Shown: one piece after another, positions 8,690-18,267 of the stretch
How positions within the stretch are numbered: position 1 is the stretch's first letter
How the letters are laid out: every line of letters starts with the position of its first letter
Assembly (NCBI RefSeq): GCF_021391495.1
Contig: NZ_CP090063.1
Location: forward strand, 3,782,001-3,846,000
Direction: 5' to 3'
DNA: 64,000 nt
Source: Amycolatopsis acidiphila
GTDB taxonomy: Bacteria; Actinomycetota; Actinomycetes; Mycobacteriales; Pseudonocardiaceae
Notes under the pieces: model-generated
Told to the model about the DNA's origin: nothing
What the model saw: the letters and a program-made list of their open reading frames with translations, nothing else
The model's database searches: none
Translations under genes and position numbers: made by a program

Positions 8690-11600
8690 ATCCGGACGAG
8701 GAGAAGGCCGACCCGTCCCGTTCCAGCGCTCTCCTGATCGGTGGTAAGACCTATCAGGGCTCGAACCTGACTCCGGTCCCCGCGGTTGAGGACAACCTCG
8801 CCAAGCTGAAGGCAGCTTTCTCCGACTCCGAGTTGTGGGGACTACCGCGTACCCGGCTGACGGCTGAGATCGACCTGAAGCGCTCCGACATGCTCGACGC
8901 CATCGGGCTGCACTATCGGCTTTCCGAGCGCGGTGGCACCTTCGTCCTCTACTTCGTAGGCCATGCCCATTTCCACGACGGAATGCTTTATCTGGCGCCG
9001 TACGACACCGGAGATCGCGCCAATCCCGAGGCCTCGATGGTGCCGATGAGCGCGGTTTTCGCGGCAGTCGAACGGGAAGGCAAGCGAGCCGAACGGAAGC
9101 TGCTCATCCTCGACTGCTGCTATGCCGGGGGTGCCGTCCGTTCCGTTCCTGGAGAACCGAGTACTGCTGGTGCGGAACATGGCTGGTACGTCATGGCCGC
9201 GACGTCGGATAACGACATCGCATTCGCTGACTCCGGGCGCGAAACCACCTTTTTCACGGGGGCCCTGCTTAAGGCCTTCGAGGGGGTGGAGGCAACGCAG
9301 CCCAGCCTCTCCGCGAAGTGGGTGTTCGAGACCGTCAGCAAGGTCATCGAAGGTGTGGCGGAGCCGAAGTTCGCACCACAACCACACGAGTCACCGTTCA
9401 CCTGGGCTGATCGCCCATGGCTACGTAACCGCCAGCACGTCCCCCCTTCCCGTGTCCCGTACGTCTTCCCGTCTTTGGCTGCCGAGACGATCACTGTTCG
9501 GCAACCTCTACCAAACGGCTTCCGACCGTGGCCCATCCCCGAGGTCAACTTCGTCGGCCGTACACAGGAATTGGAAGCGGCTCTGAGCCGCTTCCGCCAG
9601 CGTACCGTGCTTCCGGTCAACGGGCCCCGTTACGCCGGCAAGGCCGCGTTCGTCCGCCAGTTTCTGGCAACGTGCGGTGTCAAGGAAGCTGCTCCTACCG
9701 AGCAGCCGTGGCTGTTGCTGGAGATCACGATTGTCAACCGCAGTGCCGAATCCCCCGTCCTGGAGGCCCTCGCCTCTGCGCTGGAGATTCGGCTCCAAGA
9801 CATCGACCAAAGCACAGAGGCCGACGGCGACCCGCGCCGCGAACTGGTTATCGACCGTCTCCGGGAACATGCACGTGGACGTACCCTGCTTCTCGTCATC
9901 GACTGCGGGCGTCTCGGGTACGACTCCGCGCACATCAGGAGCGAGCTCGACCAACTGCTCGCGCACGCATACTTCCGGGACACTGCCAACATCGTCATTT
10001 CGCGGGCCCCCCTCACCGTCCACGGCGACGAGCAGCTCGACCTGCAAGTCCCCATCCAGCTGAAGGAACTCGAGCAACGGGATGCCGCGGAGCTCCTCAC
10101 CGCCCTTATTTCACAGGAACGTCAGACGGTCGACGGTGAGGATGTCCTGGGCCGCATCCAGGACCGCTGGATCAGGCTGCCGGGCGTACTGAAGAACAGT
10201 GTGTACGGCTATCTCAGCAGGGTCGGCGATGGCGTGACCACGCCCGACCCTGGGCATGTGGCGGCCGCCTTGATGGAGGGAACGACCCCCAGTGTGGCTA
10301 GGACGTTGAAGGAACTCGATTGCCGCCTGATCACCGGAACCGAAACACCTGTCACCCCGGAACCGCTCGCGATCCTCGCCGTCTGGGCTCTGTCCGATCA
10401 GCTTTCCGTGTCTCAGCATGTCCTTGAAGCCCCCTCCGTCGGCTTCCCGCACCGCACCTTGGCGCTGCTGGAGGACGCACGCGTCGTCTCGTCCACCGAC
10501 TCGGGGGCGCTTACTCTCGGGCAGGCCAGCGAGCAGGCGCTGCGTTCCCTGGTCACTGCCCTGCTGACGCGCGGCGAGGCTGTGGAAGACCCGCTCGCAC
10601 CGGTCATGCTCGATCCCGAGCTCCTCGACCACCTTTTTCCTGCCGAGCTGGACATCGCGGAGCTAGACCGGCGGTTCGCGATGGCCGCGACGTCGCTGCT
10701 GGTCACGGCGGCGGGGGCGCTGGACGTCGACACCGACAATGCGTCCGACGCCTTCGAGATGAAGCTTCGCTCGGCACTCGGGTGGATTGAGGACGAAGGC
10801 GGCGACCGGCTCCCGGCGCTGCACGACGTCATCTGCTCGCTCGTCGTGGCACCCGCCGGCGACGCGCCGTACCTGCCGGCGATGGCTGACCGCTTTGTGC
10901 AGGAGGCCGAAGAGCGTGCCGTGTCGGAGAGCCTGACCAACGCGCGGGCCGCCGACGACGCCACTCCCTTGGCTGGGCTCTATCGCCTCTACAACGCGCT
11001 GACCTCTCTGACTTTCGCAGCGCGCGTGGAAGGTGCGGCCGCCGAGAACAGTGCACGGTTCGTCGCGGCCGCCGAGGAGTTCTCCGCTGCGCTCGGCCAG
11101 TGCGACCCCGCGCAGGTCCAGCACACTCTGCTCCGCTCCGCTGACGCGTCATTGGCTGTCACCGGCAAACGGCTGCGGCTCAGGGCGCGCCTCATCGACG
11201 TCCGGCTGGCAGCTGTTGACGCACTGCTTCTCGGCGCCCGGCGGCCGGGCGGCGGACAGGCTGGCCGGATCACCCTGGCTGTTTCCTGGCTACTCAACAC
11301 GGCCGACGCGCTGATCGACGCGGACCGCGGGCCCGAGGCCGAGCAGCTTGTTGCGACAGCTGCCGAGCTGGTCGCTGACGAGCTACCGCACGACGGTACT
11401 ACGCGCAGCGTTTACTCGCGGCTTCAGCTCGGTAACCGGATCGCCCGAGTGCGCAGCCGCCTCTTGCCGGACCCTGCGGACGGCCGCCGCGAACTCGTTG
11501 AGGCGGTGCGGTTCGTGATAGCGGGACTGGAACTCGCGCATGAGGAAGGCGTATCACTAACGCCGTGGTCCATGCGTCTCTTCGAATCCGGCACCCTGCT

Positions 11601-13713
11601 GCTCCAGCAGAGCTCCACCGACGAAGAACTGGTCGAGGTCCGAGCCCTCGTGCTGGACTCGCTGGCGCGCTGCTGGGGCGACTGGCGTTCCTGGCCCTCA
11701 AGTATCTGCATTGCCTCGGCGCGCTTCCTCCGGAAGGTGCACGTGCGATGCGCGGACGTCCGGTTGAAACTCAGCGGGGCCAAGGAGGCCGTGGAGCTAT
11801 TGGTTCACCATGCCCCCGGGAGAGACGAGCAAGCCGTAGCGACGGGTCAAGGCAATTCACAACCAAGGTTGGAGCCAAGAAGCGCCATCGCTTCACTGGA
11901 CAAACGGGAGCACGCCAAGGTGCTGGCCGCCTTGGCGCAGGCGTACGGGTTCCTCGCCCGCGCCTGCCGGGACGACCAAGACTTTCCCGAGGCACGTGCC
12001 GCACTGACCAAAGCCGAGGAACATGCTCGTGCTGCGGTCGAACTCGCCCCGGCTGCCTTCTCGTACTCGGTCTGGCTCAGGCAGGTCCTCGACGTCCGGC
12101 GGTCGGCTCCGCGCACCGGGGCGGCCGGCGAGGCGGCCGAGAGGCAGCGCCGGGCCTGCGTCAAGGCGATCCGAAACTGGCTGAGGCAAGCAGATAGTCG
12201 CTCGCACGCCCACGCGGCGCTCGACCTCTCCTGCCTCGAGTCCGACTGGGCCGAGGAAGGTAGCTTGCGCGGTGCCGCGAAGAGGGCTGGGGAGGAGGAC
12301 TTCCTCCGGCGACCCCCGGCCGTGCAGCGGGAGCGTATCGAGGCGCTGTACCGAGAGCGACGACAGAAGCTGCGGGCACATCGCTACCGTTATGGTCCGT
12401 CGATCGAACTGTGCGCTTTGGAGACGCGGTTGGAACGCGAGTATTGTCGCTGGACAGCCGTCCTTGGCTTCAAGCTGGCCAAGTGGGAGAAGAATCGACA
12501 CACCGGCCCAGGCCCCACCACCAGGAGACCGCAGGTCGACAACACACCAGTCCTCGAGATCTTTCACGAGGCCTCGCGCCTCTGGCCGGAGGACGCCCGG
12601 CTGATCGCGGCCGAAGCGGGCTTCCGCCGCTACATCTGGGACTACGAGGAGGCCATCAACCTCTACGAGCGCCTTGCCCGAACCGCGCCGAACGGTGACA
12701 TGGGGCGCGTCGCTTTGCTGTCCGCTGCGGAGGCGATGCTCGCCGAAGCAGAGTACGCTGACGCCGATCGACGGCCTGACAGGCACGACAGGCTCATCGA
12801 CGCCAAAGATCATCTCAACACCGTTCTCAGCGGCAACCGCCGCATCTGGCTGGCTTTGGTCCTCAGCGGGCGGGTTGCCATCCGGCTGCGCGAACCACTG
12901 AACTGGGCGCCGATCGACAGCTCCTTTGAGGTCATCATCGGTGGGGACTACACGGGCACGGTCGGCCGCTTTCTAGACCGCCGCCGCTACGGGGAGGCCC
13001 GGAGCCTCGACACCATTGGCGACAGAATACGCAACAAGGGTGGTGACAAGCCGCCGGAACGGGCACGGCGCAACAAGCTACTTGACGACTTGCTCGACGG
13101 TGAAGCCGCAAGCGAGAGTGCCTCGGGGACTTCGAGCACTGACAGTGTCGCCTCTCCTCAGCTGAGCGCCTCGGACACGTACGTACGCGACGAGGACCTG
13201 GAACAGCTCACCCCGGATCTTCTCGGTGAACTGCTCCTCGCGGAATTCACGAGCGTGCCACTGCTGGAGGGGCTCGGAAAGCTCTATCTCGACCGGGCCA
13301 TCGACCTGGCCAACCGGCATGGGGTTCTCCACGGGGTCGTGCCGCCACCCAATTCCAGCACCGCGGAGGAGGCCGCCGACCATGCTCGGCGTGCTTACGA
13401 CTGCTTCGACGCGTGCCGCGTTCTGCAGGAGGCGCACGGAGCCGAGTCCATCGTGACCAAATTCGAGCGTGGACGTGCCATTACGCTGGCAGCGAAGTTC
13501 GTACACAATCCGAATCCCTTCCCGCAGTCCGTGCTGCAAGGCCGGGGAGAACAGATCAAACAGGCCGTCAACCTTCTGCTGGCGGCGCGAGAGCACAGTG
13601 TCGGCAAGTTCAACTCCGTGTGCTCCCGGGCGGTGGCGGAGAACAACGACCTGCAAGCACGGCTTGGCTTGCGGAAGCCTATCGGGGGCCAGGCCATGTA
13701 TCCCATGTCATAG
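8686..13713 (+). CDS. caspase-like protease / STAND-type ATPase / helical-repeat protein
   Basis: 1675 aa, GTG start overlapping the upstream stop. Residues ~10-250 form a caspase-fold (C14) peptidase: strand SALLIGG, His motif FVGHAHF (H93) and Cys motif ILDCCYAGG (C145), the expected His/Cys dyad. Residues ~288-560 begin NFVGRTQELE and contain a P-loop-like NGPRYAGKAAF (Ala where Ser/Thr is usual) and a Walker B-like TLLLVIDCG, as in STAND ATPases. The remaining ~1100 residues are helical with TPR-like stretches (e.g. EAINLYERLARTAPNGD), a probable sensor. Such proteases are thought to kill or arrest infected cells by cutting host proteins once the sensor fires. With EACC1 it forms a compact two-gene unit. 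The altered P-loop may mean nucleotide binding without hydrolysis. Confidence 0.8.
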   Translation: MNPDEEKADPSRSSALLIGGKTYQGSNLTPVPAVEDNLAKLKAAFSDSELWGLPRTRLTAEIDLKRSDMLDAIGLHYRLSERGGTFVLYFVGHAHFHDGMLYLAPYDTGDRANPEASMVPMSAVFAAVEREGKRAERKLLILDCCYAGGAVRSVPGEPSTAGAEHGWYVMAATSDNDIAFADSGRETTFFTGALLKAFEGVEATQPSLSAKWVFETVSKVIEGVAEPKFAPQPHESPFTWADRPWLRNRQHVPPSRVPYVFPSLAAETITVRQPLPNGFRPWPIPEVNFVGRTQELEAALSRFRQRTVLPVNGPRYAGKAAFVRQFLATCGVKEAAPTEQPWLLLEITIVNRSAESPVLEALASALEIRLQDIDQSTEADGDPRRELVIDRLREHARGRTLLLVIDCGRLGYDSAHIRSELDQLLAHAYFRDTANIVISRAPLTVHGDEQLDLQVPIQLKELEQRDAAELLTALISQERQTVDGEDVLGRIQDRWIRLPGVLKNSVYGYLSRVGDGVTTPDPGHVAAALMEGTTPSVARTLKELDCRLITGTETPVTPEPLAILAVWALSDQLSVSQHVLEAPSVGFPHRTLALLEDARVVSSTDSGALTLGQASEQALRSLVTALLTRGEAVEDPLAPVMLDPELLDHLFPAELDIAELDRRFAMAATSLLVTAAGALDVDTDNASDAFEMKLRSALGWIEDEGGDRLPALHDVICSLVVAPAGDAPYLPAMADRFVQEAEERAVSESLTNARAADDATPLAGLYRLYNALTSLTFAARVEGAAAENSARFVAAAEEFSAALGQCDPAQVQHTLLRSADASLAVTGKRLRLRARLIDVRLAAVDALLLGARRPGGGQAGRITLAVSWLLNTADALIDADRGPEAEQLVATAAELVADELPHDGTTRSVYSRLQLGNRIARVRSRLLPDPADGRRELVEAVRFVIAGLELAHEEGVSLTPWSMRLFESGTLLLQQSSTDEELVEVRALVLDSLARCWGDWRSWPSSICIASARFLRKVHVRCADVRLKLSGAKEAVELLVHHAPGRDEQAVATGQGNSQPRLEPRSAIASLDKREHAKVLAALAQAYGFLARACRDDQDFPEARAALTKAEEHARAAVELAPAAFSYSVWLRQVLDVRRSAPRTGAAGEAAERQRRACVKAIRNWLRQADSRSHAHAALDLSCLESDWAEEGSLRGAAKRAGEEDFLRRPPAVQRERIEALYRERRQKLRAHRYRYGPSIELCALETRLEREYCRWTAVLGFKLAKWEKNRHTGPGPTTRRPQVDNTPVLEIFHEASRLWPEDARLIAAEAGFRRYIWDYEEAINLYERLARTAPNGDMGRVALLSAAEAMLAEAEYADADRRPDRHDRLIDAKDHLNTVLSGNRRIWLALVLSGRVAIRLREPLNWAPIDSSFEVIIGGDYTGTVGRFLDRRRYGEARSLDTIGDRIRNKGGDKPPERARRNKLLDDLLDGEAASESASGTSSTDSVASPQLSASDTYVRDEDLEQLTPDLLGELLLAEFTSVPLLEGLGKLYLDRAIDLANRHGVLHGVVPPPNSSTAEEAADHARRAYDCFDACRVLQEAHGAESIVTKFERGRAITLAAKFVHNPNPFPQSVLQGRGEQIKQAVNLLLAAREHSVGKFNSVCSRAVAENNDLQARLGLRKPIGGQAMYPMS

Positions 13714-13935
13714 CCGATCGGTGATGGAAGCGATGATCAGGACGGCTTCCCGGTACCTGGTGGCCACTGCTCCAAGCTTTTGAGTCGGTTGATACGGCAC
13801 GCCACCGACTGACACTGCTTATTACTCCAGTCGGACTTCGTGATCGGGGCTGGTGGGGGTGTCGGAGATGGGTGCGGCCGCCAGTTGATCATGATCGGTT
13901 GTGTGGACTAAACATGATCGCCTGGCGGTTGCGGG
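13714..13935. other. non-coding gap with integrase deletion breakpoint
   Basis: About 220 bases without a gene. Two copies of CATGATCG lie at about 13890 and 13914. Homology to the intact integrase begins abruptly at ~13936, marking a deletion breakpoint. Confidence 0.4.
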
Positions 13936-14255
13936 CCGGTACCAGGCGGCGATCGGATCGGGTGTCGACCCGGCGGCCCTGGTGGACGTCATCAGTCAGG
14001 CTCAAGCCGAACGTGCCGCCGCGAAGGCTGAACTCGGCAATGCACCGAAGGGGACGGCTGTGAGCGAAGCGGAGGTGTACGCGATGACCGATTCGCTCGG
14101 CGATCTCGGGACGATGCTGACCGAAGCGAAGCCCGTTGCTCTGGAGCGGCTCTACCGGGCGCTCAACCTGCAACTTCGCTACGCACCAAAAGAACTGGCC
14201 GTCTATGCGACGACCAGTCCCCGTGTAGGTGGTGTGCGTGTCCGAGGGGGGGATG
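13936..14255 (+). pseudogene. 3' remnant of serine integrase (element 2 right end)
   Basis: Starting with RYQAAIGSGVDPAALVDV, about 105 codons match the coiled-coil/C-terminal tail of the integrase at 29038-30792 with only a handful of differences, much closer than the remnant at 1387-2537. Everything upstream (catalytic domain, zinc ribbon) is gone. The match ends in the core GTGTCCGAGGGGGG at 14238; the frame then reads on to 14440 through unrelated DNA. It marks the right end of element 2. Near identity to the intact gene suggests elements 2 and 3 are close relatives or that the tail was exchanged by recombination. Confidence 0.85.
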
Positions 14256-14273
14256 TGTGCACTAACCACACGG
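14221..14273. other. attachment-site junction B (element 2 / element 3)
   Basis: Core GTGTCCGAGGGGGG at 14238-14251, left arm CCGTGTAGG (14221-14229) and right arm CCACACGG (14266-14273). The arms form an imperfect inverted repeat centred on the core. The left arm and its 17-base offset to the core are identical to those at 30756-30773; the right-hand sequence (TGCACTAACCACACGG) matches the right side of junction A apart from a 2-base gap and one change. Confidence 0.8.
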
Positions 14274-14399
14274 CTTCACCTGCACTCGGGCGTTTTACGG
14301 TGGAAGTCGTACCGGTACGCACGTGTTGCGCGGTCGAGCCAGAATCCATGACAGCCAGCTGCGAGCCCGACATTCCGGCAGACGTGGCTGGGAAATGCC

Positions 14400-15869
14400 C
14401 TAGGCATCGACCTCGAATGCCGCCTCATACACTGGGCTGATTGAGATATCTTCGTACACGGTAGTTGGTCGTATGCGATTCCAGCGATGCCCAAGCATGA
14501 GTGCGAGACCCATGGGCGCCGCCATGAAGAGGTGAATACGTGACGCGGTGCGACTGGCGCGGCGTATCGCATCACGAATACCGATGGCGAGTGCGTTCGC
14601 TGTTGCGGCGTCGGGGATCGAATTGTCCGCAGTTCCCCCAGGCGGACGGAGAATCAGAAGGCGCTCGGCCGGGATCTCTTGCATCCGGAGGAATTCGACA
14701 ACGTCCGCGGTCAGGTCGGCCGCGATCGCCACGCCGACCGCGAGATCGGGTCCTTGGTCCAGACGGATGTCATCTTCCATAGGACGCAGCGGGGTACCGT
14801 AGCGGTCGTTAGTGGACCATAACTGACCTCGCTGGAGTACGGCTAGGTCGGCCCCAGTGACCATCCGAAATGCGGTCCCAACGAGAAAGGCTGGCGCAAG
14901 CCTGATGCTTCCTGTGATGGCTACGGAGGGGGTGCCGCGAGGAAGCTGACCGGGGGCGGCCTCGATATCCCTCTGTAGTTGGTCCCAACCGGCGGGAGGG
15001 GCAGGGCGCCGTTTTGAGTAGGCGGTGTCTCCCTGGAAGCGGTCAGCCCAGTCGAGGGCATAGTCGGCTTCCTCGCGGAGTGGATCGGGCTTGAGAGTTG
15101 CGATCGACAGGATCGCCCGAGCTGGACCGGCCAGCAGGTCGAGCTTAGAGATTGCCTCGCGGACGATTTCGGCCGTGAGCTCGCGGTGCCCATCGCGCAC
15201 CTGCTGACCGACCCAGGAAACTCCAGCGTTAACCGCCGCGTCGTCGTGTCGCAAGCCCGTCGCGGCCATGAGGTACTGCGTAAGCTCAAGTACGTGTGCA
15301 GGATCGCGAGCCAGGTCGAAGCGAAGGTCCTCGAAAACGCGAAGGAGAGTAATTTCGTCAACTCCAGCTGCTTGAGCCCAACGTCGGCGCGCTCGTCCGA
15401 TTGTTGAACTCGGTCCTTTTTCTCCTGCTCTCGGCATCAAAAGCTGCGTTCGCGAATCGCGGAGTGCCAGTAGAGGGTCGTCGGGATCGGGTGCGCGATT
15501 GGTGATGAGGCTCATTTCGAAGGGTTCGTCGGTTTCGATAAGTCTGCGCCAAGCCGCGACGATCTTAGCGAGAAGAGGCTTTGCGTTCTTGGTGCTGGGT
15601 GTCAAAAGGTAGCTTTCATTGATGGGACTAGTGCTGTCAACGGTGTATTTGACCTGCGCAAAATGATGGGGTGGCCGGGTACGGTATCGAACAATGTCGT
15701 CCAGGTTGCCTACGCCGTCCACCTCGACGCCCACGCAGACAACGGGATTGAGGGAGTGCACATTGGCGTCTCGTAATATCTGTATGCAGCCCTGCCATGC
15801 CAACAGCCATTGGTATAGGTCGCCAGCAATACGCACCCCGCTTCGGCTAGGCGAGGGTAAGGAAGACAT
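14400..15869 (-). CDS. cap4: CBASS effector: Cap4-like nuclease fused to SAVED sensor
   Basis: 489 aa. The N-terminal domain (~1-180) fits the DUF4297/Cap4 nuclease: GVRIAGDLYQWLLAWQ, then an acidic residue in VGVEV (E49), NLDDIV (D57/D58) and the Q-x-K signature AQVKY (Q72, K74). The C-terminal ~170 residues fit SAVED: GTAFRMVTGADLAVLQ, HLFMAAPMGLALMLGHRWN and a final VYEDISISPVYE. SAVED domains bind cyclic oligonucleotides, and binding activates the fused nuclease to cut DNA indiscriminately. It is the last gene of the operon, 63 bases after the JAB gene, and ends about 130 bases from junction B. ATG 15869 is the first start that includes the whole nuclease domain. Confidence 0.88.
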   Translation of the reverse strand: MSSLPSPSRSGVRIAGDLYQWLLAWQGCIQILRDANVHSLNPVVCVGVEVDGVGNLDDIVRYRTRPPHHFAQVKYTVDSTSPINESYLLTPSTKNAKPLLAKIVAAWRRLIETDEPFEMSLITNRAPDPDDPLLALRDSRTQLLMPRAGEKGPSSTIGRARRRWAQAAGVDEITLLRVFEDLRFDLARDPAHVLELTQYLMAATGLRHDDAAVNAGVSWVGQQVRDGHRELTAEIVREAISKLDLLAGPARAILSIATLKPDPLREEADYALDWADRFQGDTAYSKRRPAPPAGWDQLQRDIEAAPGQLPRGTPSVAITGSIRLAPAFLVGTAFRMVTGADLAVLQRGQLWSTNDRYGTPLRPMEDDIRLDQGPDLAVGVAIAADLTADVVEFLRMQEIPAERLLILRPPGGTADNSIPDAATANALAIGIRDAIRRASRTASRIHLFMAAPMGLALMLGHRWNRIRPTTVYEDISISPVYEAAFEVDA

Positions 15870-15932
15870 GTCAGCTTCTTTCCGTGATCTCGGGGATTTG
15901 TGAAATGTCGAGATTGTGACGTAGGGACAGGA

Positions 15933-16439
15933 TCAAGTTTCGTCGAATGCGGTTAGGTTCTTCACGTGAACAGGCGCGGCCATGAGTCGCCCGGTTGTAC
16001 AGACCCAGCCAACGAGATGTGTAGTAAGCGATCCGGGCGATAGTCGTCCGACGATCAACGCGATGAAAACATTGAATTCAAGTTCGGGATCGCAAAGTAG
16101 GGTGCGATAGGTTTGAAAGTCACGGTCGCTGGGGATGGGCTGCGCGCTCGGATGGGTATGCCATTCGCCGATCCAGATGCTGCGGTCGAGGTCGTACACA
16201 TAGTCTGCGAGTTTCTGCGCATATGTGCGGTCGCGCATGAAAGAGTCTGAAGTGCGGATGGCTGCGGGGCCAGGTCCACCGACGTGCCGAACATCCGCAT
16301 GATCGCTGGTTACACTGCCAAGCAAAATTCCGCCGGTTTCGCACCCATCGTTGTCGTCATCGACGACGCGGAGGATCGTCGTCACCGCCGCTGTGTGGAG
16401 GTTGATGCTTCGGACACGGGTGCGGTAGTCCGGGCTCAT
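15933..16439 (-). CDS. cap3: CBASS JAB/JAMM isopeptidase (Cap3-like)
   Basis: 168 aa with a complete JAMM zinc-protease signature: catalytic Glu in ETGGILLG (E34), metal ligands in GEWHTHP (H94, H96), and S-x-x-D (S104, D107). In type II CBASS the equivalent Cap3 removes the cyclase from proteins to which Cap2 has conjugated it, tuning cyclase activity. The ATG overlaps the stop of the E1 gene (ATGA), so it is translationally coupled. It is shorter and simpler than eukaryotic JAB proteins, as expected for this family. Confidence 0.9.
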   Translation of the reverse strand: MSPDYRTRVRSINLHTAAVTTILRVVDDDNDGCETGGILLGSVTSDHADVRHVGGPGPAAIRTSDSFMRDRTYAQKLADYVYDLDRSIWIGEWHTHPSAQPIPSDRDFQTYRTLLCDPELEFNVFIALIVGRLSPGSLTTHLVGWVCTTGRLMAAPVHVKNLTAFDET

Positions 16440-17722
16440 GCTGGCTCACAGGTGGGGCAACCGGGTCTCGGTGGAGTATGCGGTAACCACCGGGTCTCGC
16501 CGTTGCGTGTCAGATCGAAAGGAGGTGCCCATCCGATCTCCGGGCGAAGCGCAAGCAGTAAGTGTTCACCGGGCAACTTCTGGTCGGTGTGCCCGCGGCG
16601 TTCGAGGACCGTCGCCACAGCAGTTTTCGCCGCGAGCCGTCCAAGCAGATGCAGGTCTCCGCCGACTGCGGTCATCGGTCGGTGGGTGGTGCCGGTTCCG
16701 TAGCCGGCGTCCAATCCGGGTTCCGGATCGATACCGCCTTTGTCAGCTAGCGTCGCTCGGCGGCAGACGAGGCAACCATGATCGTGCCAGGGTCGCAACC
16801 TGATAACTTCGCCGAAGCTGCCATCCGCTAGCACGCAAGCGAGGACCGCGTCCTTCTTCGCGCGCCTGGCGAGATGACTCACGACCCTCCGAGCCGCGAC
16901 ACCGTCCGCCGCACAAAGGACGAGGTCGACAGAAAGTAGTAATCCCCGTACGAGGTGAGCGCTCTCGATGACATCCCAAGGATGTGTTTCGACAACGGTA
17001 TCGGCGCGTAGGGCAGCCAACTGCTGCTTGATTACATCAACTTTGAGTCGCCCCACGCCCTCCGGCGGACCGACGTGGCGAACCAAATTGTGGGCAAGCA
17101 GCCTATCCGGATCGAGTAGTCTCAAGGTGCCGACGCCGTACTCTGCCAAGGCATGCGCGGCCGCCCCGCCGATGCTGCCGAGCCCTATCACCAGCACTGA
17201 AATCTCCGACATCGTCTTGGTTGGCCAAGTCGCTGAGAGCTGCGCCATCCCGACTTTCGATGACTGGACCTCGACGGCGACCGGTGTCACTCCTTCGGCA
17301 GTGACCAACCATGCCGCGAATTCCGTGATATCGACGTCCGGGAACTTGGCAGGCGCGTCCGGCGAGAATGTCAATGCCAGGTAGGACCCAGTGGAAGGCG
17401 GGTTCCGCCAACCTCCAGCTATGCAATTCTTAAACGCTTCAAGCTGGCATGCCTTGTTCAGTCGACGCGCATTCCACCACATGGCGTGCAAGTCCGGATC
17501 GGCTCGATACCATAGTTGCCCCGAGCAGGTATCGCCGCTACATAGAAAGTGGTTTTTTGGTTCGAGTGGCGTCGGTATGACCGGGCCATTACCGATCGAT
17601 AAGGCGATGATGGCGCCCACGTTGTCGGCGTCGGAAATGCGGTATGTAATTTTCCCCCATGATCCGCCATTGCGAATACGGCTCGCGGCGTTATGGGGTA
17701 CCAGTAAGAGAAGTCTTTTCAC
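16436..17722 (-). CDS. CBASS E1-like ubiquitin-activating (ThiF-fold) protein, separate from E2
   Basis: 428 aa. Residues ~172-420 form a ThiF/E1 adenylation domain: nucleotide loop VLVIGLGSIGGAAAH (G180-x-G-x-x-G185), acidic LLDPDRL, Arg/Asn motif HNLVRH, and two Cys pairs (CLVC, CPTC) suited to zinc. The first ~170 residues do not look like E2 and may equal the inactive adenylation domain seen in Cap2. Known Cap2 is a single E2-E1 chain of about 600 aa; here the E2 gene (181 aa) and this gene add up to that size but are split. The GTG start shares a base with the E2 stop (TAGTG). Its role should be to activate the C-terminus of the cyclase for conjugation. Confidence 0.85.
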   Translation of the reverse strand: MKRLLLLVPHNAASRIRNGGSWGKITYRISDADNVGAIIALSIGNGPVIPTPLEPKNHFLCSGDTCSGQLWYRADPDLHAMWWNARRLNKACQLEAFKNCIAGGWRNPPSTGSYLALTFSPDAPAKFPDVDITEFAAWLVTAEGVTPVAVEVQSSKVGMAQLSATWPTKTMSEISVLVIGLGSIGGAAAHALAEYGVGTLRLLDPDRLLAHNLVRHVGPPEGVGRLKVDVIKQQLAALRADTVVETHPWDVIESAHLVRGLLLSVDLVLCAADGVAARRVVSHLARRAKKDAVLACVLADGSFGEVIRLRPWHDHGCLVCRRATLADKGGIDPEPGLDAGYGTGTTHRPMTAVGGDLHLLGRLAAKTAVATVLERRGHTDQKLPGEHLLLALRPEIGWAPPFDLTRNGETRWLPHTPPRPGCPTCEPA

Positions 17723-18267
17723 TACTTGTTCCAGTTGGATGTCAGCTGAGCTGCTTGTTCAATCAGGTGGTCTCGCGACGGATCAGACACAATGCCGTTG
17801 ATTGTCATCGCGTTGACGAGCCCACTCTTCACTAGAGCGTATTCGACCCTCCATCCGGCAGCTTTCATGAGCAAGTCAACGATAGATTCACGACCGGTCC
17901 AGGTGTAATCGTCCTGGAGGAGACACAGGCTCCCGTCGCCCATAACGTGGAAGCGTGTCTGCGTGTACTCAATGAGATCCGGCTCGGGCGATAGAGGGTA
18001 AATCGCGGGGGGAACCATCGGGTACGCCTGGCTGTACCTGACGATCACGGGCATCCCATCCTTGCCGAGCAGTTGACGCAGGCTTGCTGGCTCGGGCCGC
18101 GCAAATGGCCACAGTGGAAGTCGGCCTTCCCAGCGGCCCGCATCTTGCGGGATCCACTTCAGGTCTGAGCAGCACTCGGCGATCTCGCCTTTGTCTCGCT
18201 CCAGGCGCCGAGGCTCGCATTCCCACCACATCTCCGGCTTATGTCTCGCCGCAACAACTTCACTCAT
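17722..18267 (-). CDS. CBASS E2-like ubiquitin-conjugating protein
   Basis: 181 aa. It shows the hallmarks of a bacterial UBC fold: the Pro-rich YPMVPPAIYPL strand-turn, then RFHVMGDGSLCLL with the presumed active Cys at 115, then DDYTWTGRESIVDLLMKAAGW. H-x-x-G-D-G-x-L-C is the usual active-site setting in E2 proteins linked to CBASS. It starts with ATG overlapping the cyclase stop (ATGA) and ends overlapping the E1 start, so cyclase, E2 and E1 are tightly coupled. It likely receives the activated cyclase from E1 and transfers it to target proteins. Confidence 0.88.
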   Translation of the reverse strand: MSEVVAARHKPEMWWECEPRRLERDKGEIAECCSDLKWIPQDAGRWEGRLPLWPFARPEPASLRQLLGKDGMPVIVRYSQAYPMVPPAIYPLSPEPDLIEYTQTRFHVMGDGSLCLLQDDYTWTGRESIVDLLMKAAGWRVEYALVKSGLVNAMTINGIVSDPSRDHLIEQAAQLTSNWNK

